From Larkinella terrae (lineage in GTDB: Bacteria > Bacteroidota > Bacteroidia > Cytophagales > Spirosomataceae), in NCBI RefSeq assembly GCF_009668025.1, contig NZ_WJXZ01000014.1:124001-188000 (forward strand): a DNA stretch of 64,000 nucleotides, written 5' to 3'. Made by a program: the position numbers and the translations under genes. Below, piece by piece: positions 27,396 through 35,974 of the stretch. The stretch's first letter is position 1, and each line of letters opens with the position of its first letter. The notes under the pieces were generated by a model that worked only from the letters and a program-made list of their open reading frames with translations, had not been told where the DNA came from and ran no database searches.

Positions 27396-28637
27396 GTGTT
27401 AAAAAATGAAAAACATAACCAGGCGGATCACGAAAGAAAGACGTTAGAAGAAGAGCTCGAAACCGAACGGGCCATCAATTTTTTTGCGATTTCACTCATT
27501 GATCAAACCACCGTCGAGGAGGTTTTGTGGGACGTTGCCAAGAACTGCATCGCCCGCCTGAACTTCGTCGACTGCGTGGTTTATTTGCGGGATGAAAAGC
27601 GGGACGTTCTCGTGCAGAAAGCGGCCCACGGCCCCAAAAATCCCCGGTCGTACGAGATTTTCCAGCCAATCGAAATTCCGATCGGTCAGGGCATCGTGGG
27701 GTCGGTGGTGCTGAGCGGAAAAGCCGAGATCATCAGCGATACCTCGCTGGACCCCCGCTACATCCGGGACGACGAAATGAGGTATTCCGAAATTACGGTG
27801 CCGATTGCGCTGGACGGAAAAGTGATCGGAATCATCGACGCCGAGCATCCCGAAAAGGATTTTTTTCAGCCCCGGCACCTGCACATTCTGACGAGCATTG
27901 CCCGGCTCTGCGCCCAAAAAATCCGGCGCGTCGAGATCGAGCAGGCGTATCAGCAAACCGAACGGCAATTGCTCGAAAACAACAAGCGGATTGCCGAAAC
28001 GAAGCTGCTGGCGCTGCGCATGCAGATGAACCCGCACTTTGTTTTCAACAGCCTGAATGCCATCAATAAGTTCATTCTGCAAAACGACGTGGACGAAGCG
28101 TCGACGTATCTGACCAAGTTTTCGCGGCTGATGCGGCAGATGATCGACAATACCCAGACCGAGTGGGTTTCGCTGCGGAACGAACTGAAGGCGCTGCAGA
28201 CCTACGTGGAGTTGGAACAGTTGCGGAGCGATAATACCTTTGATTTTTCGCTGGTCGTCAGTCCGACGCTCAGTCAGGATACCGTTCACGTGCCGCCATT
28301 GCTGATTCAGCCCTACATTGAAAATGCGATCCGGCACGGCTTACTGGCCCAGAAAGCCGAAAAACCGCTTCTGCAGATCGACTGCCAGCAGGTGGCCGGT
28401 TTTCTGGTGATCTGCATTGCCGACAACGGCATCGGCCGCGAAGCATCGCTGCGGTCACAAGGCAGCGGTTTGATGGCGCACAAAGCCCACGGCAGCCGGA
28501 TTGCGGAAGAGCGATTGCAGATTGTGAATGAAATTTACGGCGTCGATGCGCGGATCGACGTGGCCGATCTGGTCGATTCGGTCGGAGCCCCGGCCGGAAC
28601 CTGCGTTACGTTTACCATGAAACTCAAACAATCATGA
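27396..28637 (+). CDS. GAF-domain sensor histidine kinase (LytS type)
   Basis: 413 residues, soluble. A short coiled N-terminus, a GAF domain (about 35-175, with IEIPIGQGIVGSVVLSGKAEII and TVPIALDGKVIGIIDAEHP), then a His_kinase domain with MQMNPHFVFNSLNAINKF (H214) and a HATPase part (LLIQPYIENAIRHGL, ADNGIGREAS). The signal is probably a small ligand or redox/gas cue bound by GAF; the ligand is not inferable. Its stop overlaps the start of the LytTR regulator (ATGA), forming a cognate pair. There is no membrane segment, unlike the second LytS-like kinase at 58557. Confidence 0.94.
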   Translation: MLKNEKHNQADHERKTLEEELETERAINFFAISLIDQTTVEEVLWDVAKNCIARLNFVDCVVYLRDEKRDVLVQKAAHGPKNPRSYEIFQPIEIPIGQGIVGSVVLSGKAEIISDTSLDPRYIRDDEMRYSEITVPIALDGKVIGIIDAEHPEKDFFQPRHLHILTSIARLCAQKIRRVEIEQAYQQTERQLLENNKRIAETKLLALRMQMNPHFVFNSLNAINKFILQNDVDEASTYLTKFSRLMRQMIDNTQTEWVSLRNELKALQTYVELEQLRSDNTFDFSLVVSPTLSQDTVHVPPLLIQPYIENAIRHGLLAQKAEKPLLQIDCQQVAGFLVICIADNGIGREASLRSQGSGLMAHKAHGSRIAEERLQIVNEIYGVDARIDVADLVDSVGAPAGTCVTFTMKLKQS

Positions 28638-29374
28638 CAGCCATTATTGTCGACGACGAAAAACATTGCCGCGATGTACTCGCCCTGTTACTCCAGCGGT
28701 TTTGCCCCCAGGTGCAACTGCTGGCCACCTGTGTAGACGGAACGGAGGGCTACCAGGCCATCGAAATGCACCACCCGGACCTGGTTTTTCTGGACATCGA
28801 AATGCCCGGCATGAGCGGTTTTGACATGCTCGAAGCCTGCCGGTTTACCAAATTTGACGTTATTTTTACGACGGCCTACAACGAGTACGCGATCAAGGCC
28901 ATCCGGCACAACGCGCTGGATTACATCCTGAAACCGATCGATAAAGACGAACTGGTGCAGGCGGTTCAGAAAGCCGAACAGGAGCGCCTGACCCGGACGC
29001 CCGCCAAGGTAGAAAGTTTTGTCGATTACCTCCACCGGCAGAAAACCGGTGATCGCATTGCGTTGCCGACGCTGGAAGGCTTGCAGATCATCAACAGCGA
29101 AGAGATTTATTACTGCGAATCGGACGGTGGCTACACCCGGTTTTTCCTGACGAACGGAAAAGTTGTCCTGATTTCCAAGACGTTAAAAGAGGTGGAAGAC
29201 GTGCTGGAAACCAAAGGTTTCTGCCGCGTTCACCACGGTTACCTGATCAACCTGCGCTACGTGCAGCGCTACATCCGGGGCGACGGGGGCGAAGTAATCA
29301 TGGAAAACAACAAAAACATCCCGGTTTCGCGGAACAAGAAACAGGAGTTTTTGAATCTGCTGGAGAAGATTTAA
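28634..29374 (+). CDS. LytTR-family response regulator
   Basis: 246 residues: receiver domain (1-120) with IIVDDE, phospho-acceptor D54 in FLDIEMPGMSG, the conserved Thr in FTTAYN and Lys in ILKPID; then a LytTR DNA-binding domain (about 145-246; IALPTLEGLQIINSEEIYYCESDGGYTRF, HHGYLINLRYV). Translationally coupled to the GAF kinase by ATGA overlap. The target genes are unknown; a PAS protein is adjacent but convergent. Confidence 0.95.
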   Translation: MTAIIVDDEKHCRDVLALLLQRFCPQVQLLATCVDGTEGYQAIEMHHPDLVFLDIEMPGMSGFDMLEACRFTKFDVIFTTAYNEYAIKAIRHNALDYILKPIDKDELVQAVQKAEQERLTRTPAKVESFVDYLHRQKTGDRIALPTLEGLQIINSEEIYYCESDGGYTRFFLTNGKVVLISKTLKEVEDVLETKGFCRVHHGYLINLRYVQRYIRGDGGEVIMENNKNIPVSRNKKQEFLNLLEKI

Positions 29375-29381
29375 ATAACTA

Positions 29382-29496
29382 GTTTAGGGTATATGGTTTA
29401 ACGTTTATGGTTGGCTGACGCATTCAATGTTCGGTATTCGCTATTCAATATTAATTAGACGCGCGTCAGCCAACCATAAACACTAAACCAGAAACG
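29382..29496. repeat. Palindromic element with GGTTGGCTGACGC arms
   Basis: TATGGTTGGCTGACGC (29406-29421) pairs exactly with GCGTCAGCCAACCATA (29463-29478); outer words (TTTAACGTTT, GTTTAG) also pair. It runs from just after the LytTR stop to the stop of the PAS gene, whose TAA lies at its rim. It shares the GGCTGACGC word with the element at 32065. Confidence 0.85.
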
Positions 29497-30024
29497 TTAA
29501 ACTTCCTTTTCCACCGCAATAAAATGCGTCAGTTCACCTTTTTTGGTGCGGATGGGGTCGATTTCGATGTCGCAGAGATAGGACGTTCCGTTTTTGCGGT
29601 AATTGATGAGTCGATTACGAATCGGGCCGGTCGAGCGGTCGTGCTGCGCGGCTACCAGGTCTTTCGATAATTGACGAAGGCGCACCGGATCGGTTTCGGG
29701 TCCCTGCAAGAAGTGCGGAGTCCGACCGATGGCTTCCCGCGGCTGATAACCTGTCATGGCCAAAAACCGGTGATTGGTCCACAAAATCGACTTGGCAAGA
29801 TCGGAAACCACGATTGTATACCCCTCACTCAGCACCTTTTCATAATCCCGAACCAGTTTCCAGTCAAAAATCTCCGCAAATTCCCGCAGCTTTTCCACTT
29901 CGCGCCGGTGGTGACGATCCTGAGCCTGATCGAGTAAAAAGATTTCCAGACATGCCGCCGGAAACAGCCGGGTCGAAACCACATTGCGCTGTAAATAGTC
30001 AGTGTAGGATTGATTCAAATGCAT
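29497..30024 (-). CDS. LOV-like PAS domain protein lacking the photoactive cysteine
   Basis: 175 residues. An N-terminal helical region (1-55) then one PAS domain. The segment NHRFLAMTGYQPREAIGRTPHFLQGPETD aligns with the LOV signature GRNCRFLQG, but the cysteine that forms the flavin adduct is a proline here (P103), so a normal LOV photocycle is not expected. The C-terminal KNGTSYLCDIEIDPIRTKKGELTHFIAVEKEV is typical PAS/LOV. No output domain follows, so it is probably a regulatory partner of another protein. Whether flavin is bound is open. Single minus-strand gene. Confidence 0.85.
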   Translation of the reverse strand: MHLNQSYTDYLQRNVVSTRLFPAACLEIFLLDQAQDRHHRREVEKLREFAEIFDWKLVRDYEKVLSEGYTIVVSDLAKSILWTNHRFLAMTGYQPREAIGRTPHFLQGPETDPVRLRQLSKDLVAAQHDRSTGPIRNRLINYRKNGTSYLCDIEIDPIRTKKGELTHFIAVEKEV

Positions 30025-30118
30025 AAGTGTTCCTTTTTCAGGTGTTTATGTACTTTGCGACCAGTTCACAAAATGGAAAAGTATAGCCGGATTACGGATC
30101 GTTACCAGGCAAAAACCG

Positions 30119-30991
30119 TTATTTAACTTCCAGCACCAGGCCCGTTGTCCAGCGGAAATCGTTGTTTTTTCGGCCGATGGCCACCACGCTTTCGTACGAA
30201 TTCTGCACCATGGTCCGCACGCTGATGAGCGAACTGAGCCGGATCTGAAACGCCACGTTTCCGTTCCAGCGCAGGTTGGGCTGGTTGAGGGCCGGTTGAA
30301 AAAAAGCCGTATGTGTGATCGAATACCGCCCGTCGTGCCACTGGTATTCGCCCACAACCCGGGTCGAATTTCGTAACACGTTGATATCCTTCACCTCCGC
30401 CGTGTTGGTGATGAAGTCGGTGTATTCATACAGCAGCACGTTCGTCACCGACAGGTAAGCGTTTTTTTTGCTGATCAGTTTATAACCAACCCCCGCCCCG
30501 CCGGTTAGCCGCCGTCGGATCTGACGCAGATTGCTGATTTCGATGGCCCCAAAACCCAGGTAGTAAAACCGCTTTTCCTGCAGAAATGTTGTCCGGAAAT
30601 CGGCCAGAATTTCCCTTTCATTCAATTGCTGATTCTGTCGGCCGTAGGCAAACGACGGGCTGCTGGCAAACCGGAACAAGCGGCTCACGGCCCAGTCGAA
30701 CGTACTGCCCACCTGAATCAAGGCCCGGTTGACGTTCCCGGCGGTTACCGTTCCATCCGCCGTAATTTTGTAATGAAAACCCGACAGGTCACTGGCCGCA
30801 ACGGTGTCGCCCTGGGCTTCGTCCGGGTCATCGCCCGCAGCCGTGGTGTCGGCGACAACGGTGTTCGTCGTGTCGGCAACCACCGTATCGGCCGGAACGG
30901 CGGTTTGTAGCGTGTCTGGCGTAACGATTTGAGCAATACCGCCAAACGGCAAAAAGAGGCAAAAAAGAAGAATGATTTTCCAATTGATCAT
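30119..30991 (-). CDS. DUF481-like outer-membrane beta-barrel protein
   Basis: 290 residues from ATG 30989-30991 (MINWKIILLFCLFLPFGGIAQ, a signal peptide). A Thr/Ala/Asp-rich linker (about 22-65) precedes alternating strands: DGTVTAGNVNRALIQVGSTFDWA, FYYLGFGAIEISNLRQIRRRLTGGAGVGYKLI, LYEYTDFI, ending in FRWTTGLVLEVK. The GNVNR start and barrel-like repeats match DUF481 proteins. Probably in the outer membrane; function unknown. Divergent from the oxidoreductase gene with 89 bases between starts. Confidence 0.8.
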   Translation of the reverse strand: MINWKIILLFCLFLPFGGIAQIVTPDTLQTAVPADTVVADTTNTVVADTTAAGDDPDEAQGDTVAASDLSGFHYKITADGTVTAGNVNRALIQVGSTFDWAVSRLFRFASSPSFAYGRQNQQLNEREILADFRTTFLQEKRFYYLGFGAIEISNLRQIRRRLTGGAGVGYKLISKKNAYLSVTNVLLYEYTDFITNTAEVKDINVLRNSTRVVGEYQWHDGRYSITHTAFFQPALNQPNLRWNGNVAFQIRLSSLISVRTMVQNSYESVVAIGRKNNDFRWTTGLVLEVK

Positions 30992-31080
30992 GGGCAAAAA
31001 TACGATGGCTTCTTGTCTATAACCCATCATGCCGTACATTTGGTCTGCTTTTGTTCCAAAATGATTCAATCGACCTGCTT

Positions 31081-32064
31081 ATGGCCGTGATTCGTTGGGG
31101 CGTTCTGGGGTTAGGCCGGATTGCCCATAAATTTGTTCAGGATCTGCTGACCGTTCCGGATGTCGAACTCCTCGCGGTGGCGTCGACCAGCCAGCAGCGG
31201 GCTGATGAGTTTGCGGCTCAATACGGCGCGAAACACGCGTACGGTTCGTACGACGAGCTGGTGAACTGCGAAGGGCTGGACGTGGTGTACATTGCCACAA
31301 CCCACAATCACCATTTCGAAAATACGCTGCTGTGCCTGAACGCGGGCATTGCGGTTTTGTGCGAAAAACCGTTCGCCATGAACGCGGAACAGGTTCGGCA
31401 GATGGTCGAAACCGCGCGCTCAAAACGGGTTTTTCTGATGGAAGCCCTCTGGAGCCGGTTTATGCCGTCGGTGCAGAAAGCGCTCGAACTGATCGAAAAT
31501 CAGGCCATTGGACAAGTGAAAGGCTTGCGCGCCGATTTTGGTTTCGTGGCACCGGTGGTTCCCGAAAAACGGATGTATAACAAGGCGCTGGGTGGGGGTT
31601 CGCTGATGGACATCGGTATTTATCCGCTCTTTCTGTCTTATCTGTTTTTAGGAAAACCGGCAACCGTTAAAGCAACGGCGGTTTTTGGCGCAACCGGCAT
31701 CGACGAGCAATGCGGGATGGTGTTGACCTACGACCAGAATCAGCTGGCCGTTTTGAACAGCACGGTGGTCTCGAAAACGGAAACCGATGCGGTTTTGTAC
31801 GGCGAAAACGGGAGCCTCTATTTGCCCGGTCGTTTTCACGAAGGCGATTCGGTTATTCACCAACCTCATGAAGGTGAGCCGGAAACCTTTACCTTTGCGC
31901 GGACAACCTGGGGCTACGACTACGAAGCCGAACACGTTTCGGACTGTTTGCGCCAGCAGAAAACCGAAAGCCCGTTGTGGTCGCTCGACGACAGCCTGAA
32001 CCTGATCGGTCTGCTCGACGCCATCCGCGCCGAAGCGGGAATTTTGTATGAAGAGGATAAATAG
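31081..32064 (+). CDS. Gfo/Idh/MocA-family oxidoreductase
   Basis: 327 residues from ATG 31081 (MAVIRWGVLGLGRIAHKFV). Rossmann fold with GLGRIA, the family EKPFAMNAEQVRQMV motif (lysine near residue 95) and a C-terminal substrate domain with GGGSLMDIGIYPLFLSYLFLG. Resembles the trans-dihydrodiol dehydrogenase/glucose-fructose oxidoreductase-like branch: NAD(P)-dependent oxidation or reduction of a sugar or cyclic polyol, exact substrate unknown. Ends directly at a palindrome; the following Kelch gene may be separately expressed. Confidence 0.92.
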   Translation: MAVIRWGVLGLGRIAHKFVQDLLTVPDVELLAVASTSQQRADEFAAQYGAKHAYGSYDELVNCEGLDVVYIATTHNHHFENTLLCLNAGIAVLCEKPFAMNAEQVRQMVETARSKRVFLMEALWSRFMPSVQKALELIENQAIGQVKGLRADFGFVAPVVPEKRMYNKALGGGSLMDIGIYPLFLSYLFLGKPATVKATAVFGATGIDEQCGMVLTYDQNQLAVLNSTVVSKTETDAVLYGENGSLYLPGRFHEGDSVIHQPHEGEPETFTFARTTWGYDYEAEHVSDCLRQQKTESPLWSLDDSLNLIGLLDAIRAEAGILYEEDK

Positions 32065-32190
32065 TTTACGGTTTTCAGTTTACGGTGGCTGACGCATGTT
32101 GGCTAACACTTGAACAAGAATGCGTCGGCCCGGCGAAGCGTCGGCCCGGCGAAAACCGTATACCGAAAACTGTAAATCGAAAACCGATAG
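32065..32190. repeat. Palindromic element with TTTACGG/CCGTAAA-type words and a 16-bp tandem repeat
   Basis: Begins right after the oxidoreductase stop. The left words TTTACGGTTTTCAGTTTACGG pair with CCGTATACCGAAAACTGTAAA near 32157-32177. The middle holds GCGTCGGCCCGGCGAA twice in tandem (32122-32137, 32138-32153). Related to 34783-34888 and, by the GGCTGACGC word, to 29382. Confidence 0.8.
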
Positions 32191-32194
32191 TATT

Positions 32195-33163
32195 ATGAAC
32201 AAAAAACTCCTTGCTTTTTCAGCCTTGCTGCTTTCTGGCCATACGTTGGTAATGGCTCAATCGTGGGAACAGGTGAAGCCGAAAAATGAGTGCGAAAAGC
32301 GCCACGAAAACGCTGCCGCCCTCGTTGGTGATAGTTTGTATGCGATTGGTGGTCGCGGGATGAAACCACTGGAGGCCCTGAACCTCAAAACCCTGATGTG
32401 GAAAAGACTGCCGGTTGCGCCGGTGGAAATGAATCATTTTCAGGCTATTAATTACAAAGGTGAAATTTATGTGATGGGCGCTTTTGAAGGCAAATACCCG
32501 CACGAAACGCCCATTCCGAACATTTATATTTATAGTCCCAAAACCGGTAACTGGCGGAAAGGCCCCGAAATTCCGAAAGCGATTCAGCGCGGGTCGGCGG
32601 GTGTGGTGGTCTATAACGACAAGATTTACATGGTTTGCGGGATTACCGACGGCCATTTCGACGGCCACGTTTCGCGTCTCGACGAATACGATCCGAAAAC
32701 CAATACCTGGAAGCAACTGGCCGACGCGCCCCGCTCGCGCGACCACATCAGTGCGGCCGTGGTCGGCACCAAAATGTACCTGGCGGGTGGCCGTCGTTCG
32801 TCGGCCAAAACCGGTCACGTGATTGATACGACGATGCCGGAAGTGGACGTGTACGATTTTAAAACCGGTAAATGGGAAACGCTGCCGTCGGAGAGCAATT
32901 TCCCGACCCTGCGGGCCGGGAGCACGGCGGTAACGAAAGACAACAAAGTGTGGGTGATTGGCGGTGAAAGCGAACAGCTTTTGTCGCACAACGAAGCCGA
33001 AGTGCTCGACCCGAAAACCAACCGCTGGACGTCGGGGCCGAAGCTCCACGAAGGCCGTCACGGTACGCAGGCGGTGGTGTATAAAAACAGCATTTACATC
33101 CTGGCGGGATCGGCCAACCACGGCGGTGGCCCGGAACTGAATACCGTCGAAGTGTTAAAATAA
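32195..33163 (+). CDS. Secreted Kelch-repeat protein
   Basis: 322 residues from ATG 32195 with a signal peptide (NKKLLAFSALLLSGHTLVMAQ). Five or six Kelch blades follow, each with a gly-gly or equivalent turn and W/Y spacing, for example LVGDSLYAIGGRG, YNDKIYMVCGITDG, VVGTKMYLAGGRRS, TKDNKVWVIGGESE and YKNSIYILAGSANHGGG. A beta-propeller in the periplasm or outside the cell, probably for binding glycan or protein; no enzyme residues identified. The stop is three bases before purM, so the two may share a transcript although the functions look unrelated. Confidence 0.9.
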   Translation: MNKKLLAFSALLLSGHTLVMAQSWEQVKPKNECEKRHENAAALVGDSLYAIGGRGMKPLEALNLKTLMWKRLPVAPVEMNHFQAINYKGEIYVMGAFEGKYPHETPIPNIYIYSPKTGNWRKGPEIPKAIQRGSAGVVVYNDKIYMVCGITDGHFDGHVSRLDEYDPKTNTWKQLADAPRSRDHISAAVVGTKMYLAGGRRSSAKTGHVIDTTMPEVDVYDFKTGKWETLPSESNFPTLRAGSTAVTKDNKVWVIGGESEQLLSHNEAEVLDPKTNRWTSGPKLHEGRHGTQAVVYKNSIYILAGSANHGGGPELNTVEVLK

Positions 33164-33166
33164 CGA

Positions 33167-34339
33167 ATGAATCAACCAACTGATCGATACGCGCAACGCG
33201 GTGTTTCGGCTTCCAAGGAAGACGTTCACAAAGCTATTGCTAAACTGGATAAGGGGCTGTTCCCCAAGGCTTTCTGTAAAATCGTACCCGACGCGCTGGC
33301 GGGCGATCCGGCCTATTGCACCATTATGCACGCCGATGGCGCCGGAACCAAGTCGTCGCTGGCGTATCTGTACTGGAAAGAAACCGGTGATTTGTCGGTC
33401 TGGCGGGGCATTGCGCAGGACGCCGTGGTGATGAATACCGACGACCTGATTTGCGTGGGTTCCGTCGGCCCGATGTTGCTTTCGTCGACCATTGGCCGGA
33501 ACAAAAATCGGATTCCGGGTGAGGTCATCGCCGAAATTATCGACGGAACCGAGGAAGTACTGGACATGCTGCGGCAACACGGCGTCGATATTTCCAGCAC
33601 CGGGGGCGAAACCGCCGACGTGGGCGATCTGGTCCGGACGATCATTGTCGACAGCACGGTCATTGCCCGGATGCGCCGGGCCGATGTCATCAGCAACGAT
33701 CGGATTCAGGCGGGTGATGTGGTGGTGGGGCTGGCCTCGTTCGGACAGGCGACCTACGAAAAATCCTACAATGGTGGCATGGGAAGCAACGGCCTGACCT
33801 CCGCCCGGCACGATGTGCTGGCACATTTCCTGGCCGATAAATACGCCGAAAGTTTCGACCCTGCCGTTGATCGGAGTCTGGTTTACAGTGGCTCGAAGCA
33901 ATTAACGGATCCGGTTCCGAATACCGGTTTGAACGTCGGGCAATTGATTCTGTCGCCCACGCGGACCTACGCGCCAGTCGTGAAAGTGTTGCTGGATGAA
34001 CTGCGGTCGCAGCTTCACGGCATGGTGCATTGCAGCGGAGGAGCGCAAACGAAAGTGCTGCATTTTATTGATGATCTGCACGTTGTAAAAAATAACCTTT
34101 TCCCGATACCGCCTTTGTTTCAACTGATTCAGCAGGAAAGCGGCACGAGTTGGCAGGAAATGTATAAGGTTTTCAACATGGGCCACCGGCTGGAAATCTA
34201 TCTGTCGGAAGCGAACGCCCAGCGGGTGATCGACATTGCGGGTCAGTTTGGCATTGAAGGCCGGATCATTGGCCATGTCGAAGCGCTCGAAGGCAAGCGC
34301 GTCACCGTTCAAAGCGAAGCCGGAACATTCGTTTATTAG
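33167..34339 (+). CDS. purM: Phosphoribosylformylglycinamidine cyclo-ligase (AIR synthetase)
   Basis: 390 residues, the longer PurM form seen in Bacteroidota. Landmarks: DRYAQRGVSASKEDVHKAI at the start, HADGAGTKSSLAYLYWKETGDLS, MNTDDLICVGS, STGGETADVGD, GLASFGQATYEKSYNGGMGSNGLTSARHD and the C-terminal ATP-domain part MVHCSGGAQTKVLHF. It closes the imidazole ring to make aminoimidazole ribonucleotide in purine synthesis. No other pur genes are nearby. Three bases separate it from the Kelch gene. Confidence 0.95.
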   Translation: MNQPTDRYAQRGVSASKEDVHKAIAKLDKGLFPKAFCKIVPDALAGDPAYCTIMHADGAGTKSSLAYLYWKETGDLSVWRGIAQDAVVMNTDDLICVGSVGPMLLSSTIGRNKNRIPGEVIAEIIDGTEEVLDMLRQHGVDISSTGGETADVGDLVRTIIVDSTVIARMRRADVISNDRIQAGDVVVGLASFGQATYEKSYNGGMGSNGLTSARHDVLAHFLADKYAESFDPAVDRSLVYSGSKQLTDPVPNTGLNVGQLILSPTRTYAPVVKVLLDELRSQLHGMVHCSGGAQTKVLHFIDDLHVVKNNLFPIPPLFQLIQQESGTSWQEMYKVFNMGHRLEIYLSEANAQRVIDIAGQFGIEGRIIGHVEALEGKRVTVQSEAGTFVY

Positions 34340-34391
34340 ATAAAGACAAAAACTGTCCCTTGTCTCAAGTCTCACTTCTCCTATCTCGCCA

Positions 34392-34781
34392 ATGAGCCAG
34401 GTCAAAATTTACGGCGTGAAGGAACCGCTGCGGGCCATTCGGGATCGCTTGTCGGACGTGATTCACGCGTGCGTGGTCGAAGCCCTGCAGTTTCCGCCGA
34501 ACAAACGGGCACACCGGTTTTTGTACCTCGAACCGGAGGATTTTTTCATGCCCGAAGGCCGTTCGGAAAACTACATCATTATTGAGTTCATCATGATCGA
34601 AGGGCGGACGATCGAGACGAAGAAAAAGTTGATCAACCTGCTTTTTGAGCGAATCAGCCAGCAACTCGGGTTGTCGCTGGCCGATATCGAAATCTGTATT
34701 CTGGAAAGCCCGGCCCACAACTGGGGTTTTCGCGGCAAAACCGGTGATGAAGTATCGATCAATTATAAGATCAATGTGTAA
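34392..34781 (+). CDS. Tautomerase-superfamily protein without Pro-1
   Basis: 129 residues of the 4-oxalocrotonate tautomerase/MIF superfamily, single-chain type (Tautomerase_2 layout): a beta-alpha-beta unit with KIYGVKEPLRAIRDRLSDVIHACVVEAL and a second with ENYIIIEFIMIEGRTIETKKKLINLLFERISQQLGLS. The superfamily's catalytic residue is an N-terminal proline after Met removal; this protein begins Met-Ser-Gln. It may be inactive in tautomerisation or use other residues. Short gap after purM; co-transcription is possible. Confidence 0.85.
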   Translation: MSQVKIYGVKEPLRAIRDRLSDVIHACVVEALQFPPNKRAHRFLYLEPEDFFMPEGRSENYIIIEFIMIEGRTIETKKKLINLLFERISQQLGLSLADIEICILESPAHNWGFRGKTGDEVSINYKINV

Positions 34782-34782
34782 G

Positions 34783-34888
34783 ATTTCGGTTTTCAGTTTA
34801 CGGTATACGGTTTTCGCCGGATTGCAGCCGGTTTCCCTTTTTACCGAATCAGTTGACTGACCGAAAACTGTATAGCGTAAACCGGATA
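34783..34888. repeat. Palindromic element with CGGTTTTCAGTTTACGG words
   Basis: Starts right after the tautomerase stop. The left words CGGTTTTCAGTTTACGGTAT pair imperfectly with CCGAAAACTGTATAGCGTAA and ACCGGATA near 34861-34888. The same CGGTTTTCAGTTTACGG word occurs in 32065-32190. It ends six bases before the DUF167 start. Confidence 0.75.
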
Positions 34889-34893
34889 CTAAC

Positions 34894-35163
34894 ATGACGC
34901 TGCATCTGAAAGTCAAACCGGGCAGCAAAATCGATAAGCTGTTTTTCGACGCGGCCGGTCAACTGAACGCCAAAATCAAAGCCCCGGCCCAGGACGGCAA
35001 AGCCAATGCCTACCTGGTGGACTTTCTGGCGCGCCAGTTTGCGGTTTCCAAATCCTCCGTTGAGATCGTAGCCGGTTTTACAAATCCGCATAAACGGCTG
35101 GAAATCACTATAGATGAAGTTGAACTGACCCGGTTTTTATCGGGTTTGGAAGGGTATCAGTGA
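34894..35163 (+). CDS. DUF167 (YggU) family protein
   Basis: 89 residues with the family signature LHLKVKPGSKIDKL, LNAKIKAPAQDGKANAYLVDFLARQFAVSKSSVEIVAG and HKRLEITI. Small cytoplasmic alpha/beta protein found in bacteria and archaea; biochemical role not established. It sits between a palindrome and the sigma-factor gene. Confidence 0.9.
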   Translation: MTLHLKVKPGSKIDKLFFDAAGQLNAKIKAPAQDGKANAYLVDFLARQFAVSKSSVEIVAGFTNPHKRLEITIDEVELTRFLSGLEGYQ

Positions 35164-35248
35164 GCAGGTAAAAAAAATAATTGGCCTAACGTGTGACAAT
35201 TACGAGCTTGCTGCAACTAATACCGTTGAATCCATTCGTTGTCTTTCC

Positions 35249-35755
35249 GTGGCCAAAGCATCGTTACATCAGGAATTTGTCCAGCTCATCGCGCGGCATC
35301 AGAAGCTGATTCACAGCCTTTGCAGCCTGTACTATCCGCTGCCCGAAGATCGGAAAGACCTTTTTCAGGAAATTGTGCTCCAGCTCTGGAAATCCTATCC
35401 GGCTTTTAATTACCAATCGAAAGTAACCACCTGGCTCTATCGGGTAGCACTCAATACGGTTTTCGCCCGAATCCGGAAAGAGAAAGCCCGGCCTAAAACT
35501 GGGCCGCTTTCCGAAAAAACCGACCAACTACCGGCATTGGATTCTGAGCGCACGGAGAACTCGGCGACGCAGGAATTATACCGCGCAATTAGCCAGTTAT
35601 CAGACGAAGATAAAGCAATCATCCTGTTGCATCTGGACGAACACAGCAACGATGAAATTGCCGCAATGATGAACATGAGTCGAACCAATATTAGCACACG
35701 AATGAGCCGGATTAAAAACCGGTTGAGCAAACTATTCAAAAAAGAAATGTTATGA
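35249..35755 (+). CDS. ECF-type RNA polymerase sigma factor
   Basis: 168 residues from a GTG start at 35249; no ATG is available before the sigma-2 region. Region 2: FVQLIARHQKLIHSLCSLYYPLPEDRKDLFQEIVLQLWKSYPAFNYQSKVTTWLYRVALNTVFARIR. Region 4: YRAISQLSDEDKAIILLHLDEHSNDEIAAMMNMSRTNISTRMSRIKNRLSKLF. A group IV sigma factor that redirects transcription to a small regulon. Its stop overlaps the next start (ATGA), the usual place for an anti-sigma gene, but that gene is very short here. Confidence 0.93.
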   Translation: MAKASLHQEFVQLIARHQKLIHSLCSLYYPLPEDRKDLFQEIVLQLWKSYPAFNYQSKVTTWLYRVALNTVFARIRKEKARPKTGPLSEKTDQLPALDSERTENSATQELYRAISQLSDEDKAIILLHLDEHSNDEIAAMMNMSRTNISTRMSRIKNRLSKLFKKEML

Positions 35756-35949
35756 ATACCGACGATTTAAAACCGCTCTGGGAAGCTTATAAAGAGGAGG
35801 TAGGTAACTCGATGCACTGGAGTGAGAAAGAACTTCTGCAATTGATTAAACCAGCGACAGTCGCTTATCCATGGTATCAATCCTATCGGCACGCCATTTT
35901 AAATGTTGGCGTGAGCGTTTTGTTATTGGGAATTACATCCGGTTGTTAA
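35752..35949 (+). CDS. Short membrane protein, possibly a truncated anti-sigma factor
   Basis: 65 residues: a cytoplasmic N-terminus MNTDDLKPLWEAYKEEVGNSMHWSEKELLQLI and one membrane segment (about 48-62), stopping at GITSGC. ATGA overlap with the sigma factor. Proteins in this position of Bacteroidota usually run on past the membrane segment, so the gene may have lost its 3' end, or it may be a minimal partner. There is no zinc-binding anti-sigma motif. Confidence 0.6.
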   Translation: MNTDDLKPLWEAYKEEVGNSMHWSEKELLQLIKPATVAYPWYQSYRHAILNVGVSVLLLGITSGC

Positions 35950-35974
35950 TCTCCGTTCATTTCAATTTTATGGT

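Noticed and set aside
32122-32153. 16-base tandem repeat as a VNTR or iteron
   Set aside because: Only two units, inside a palindromic element with no replication gene nearby.
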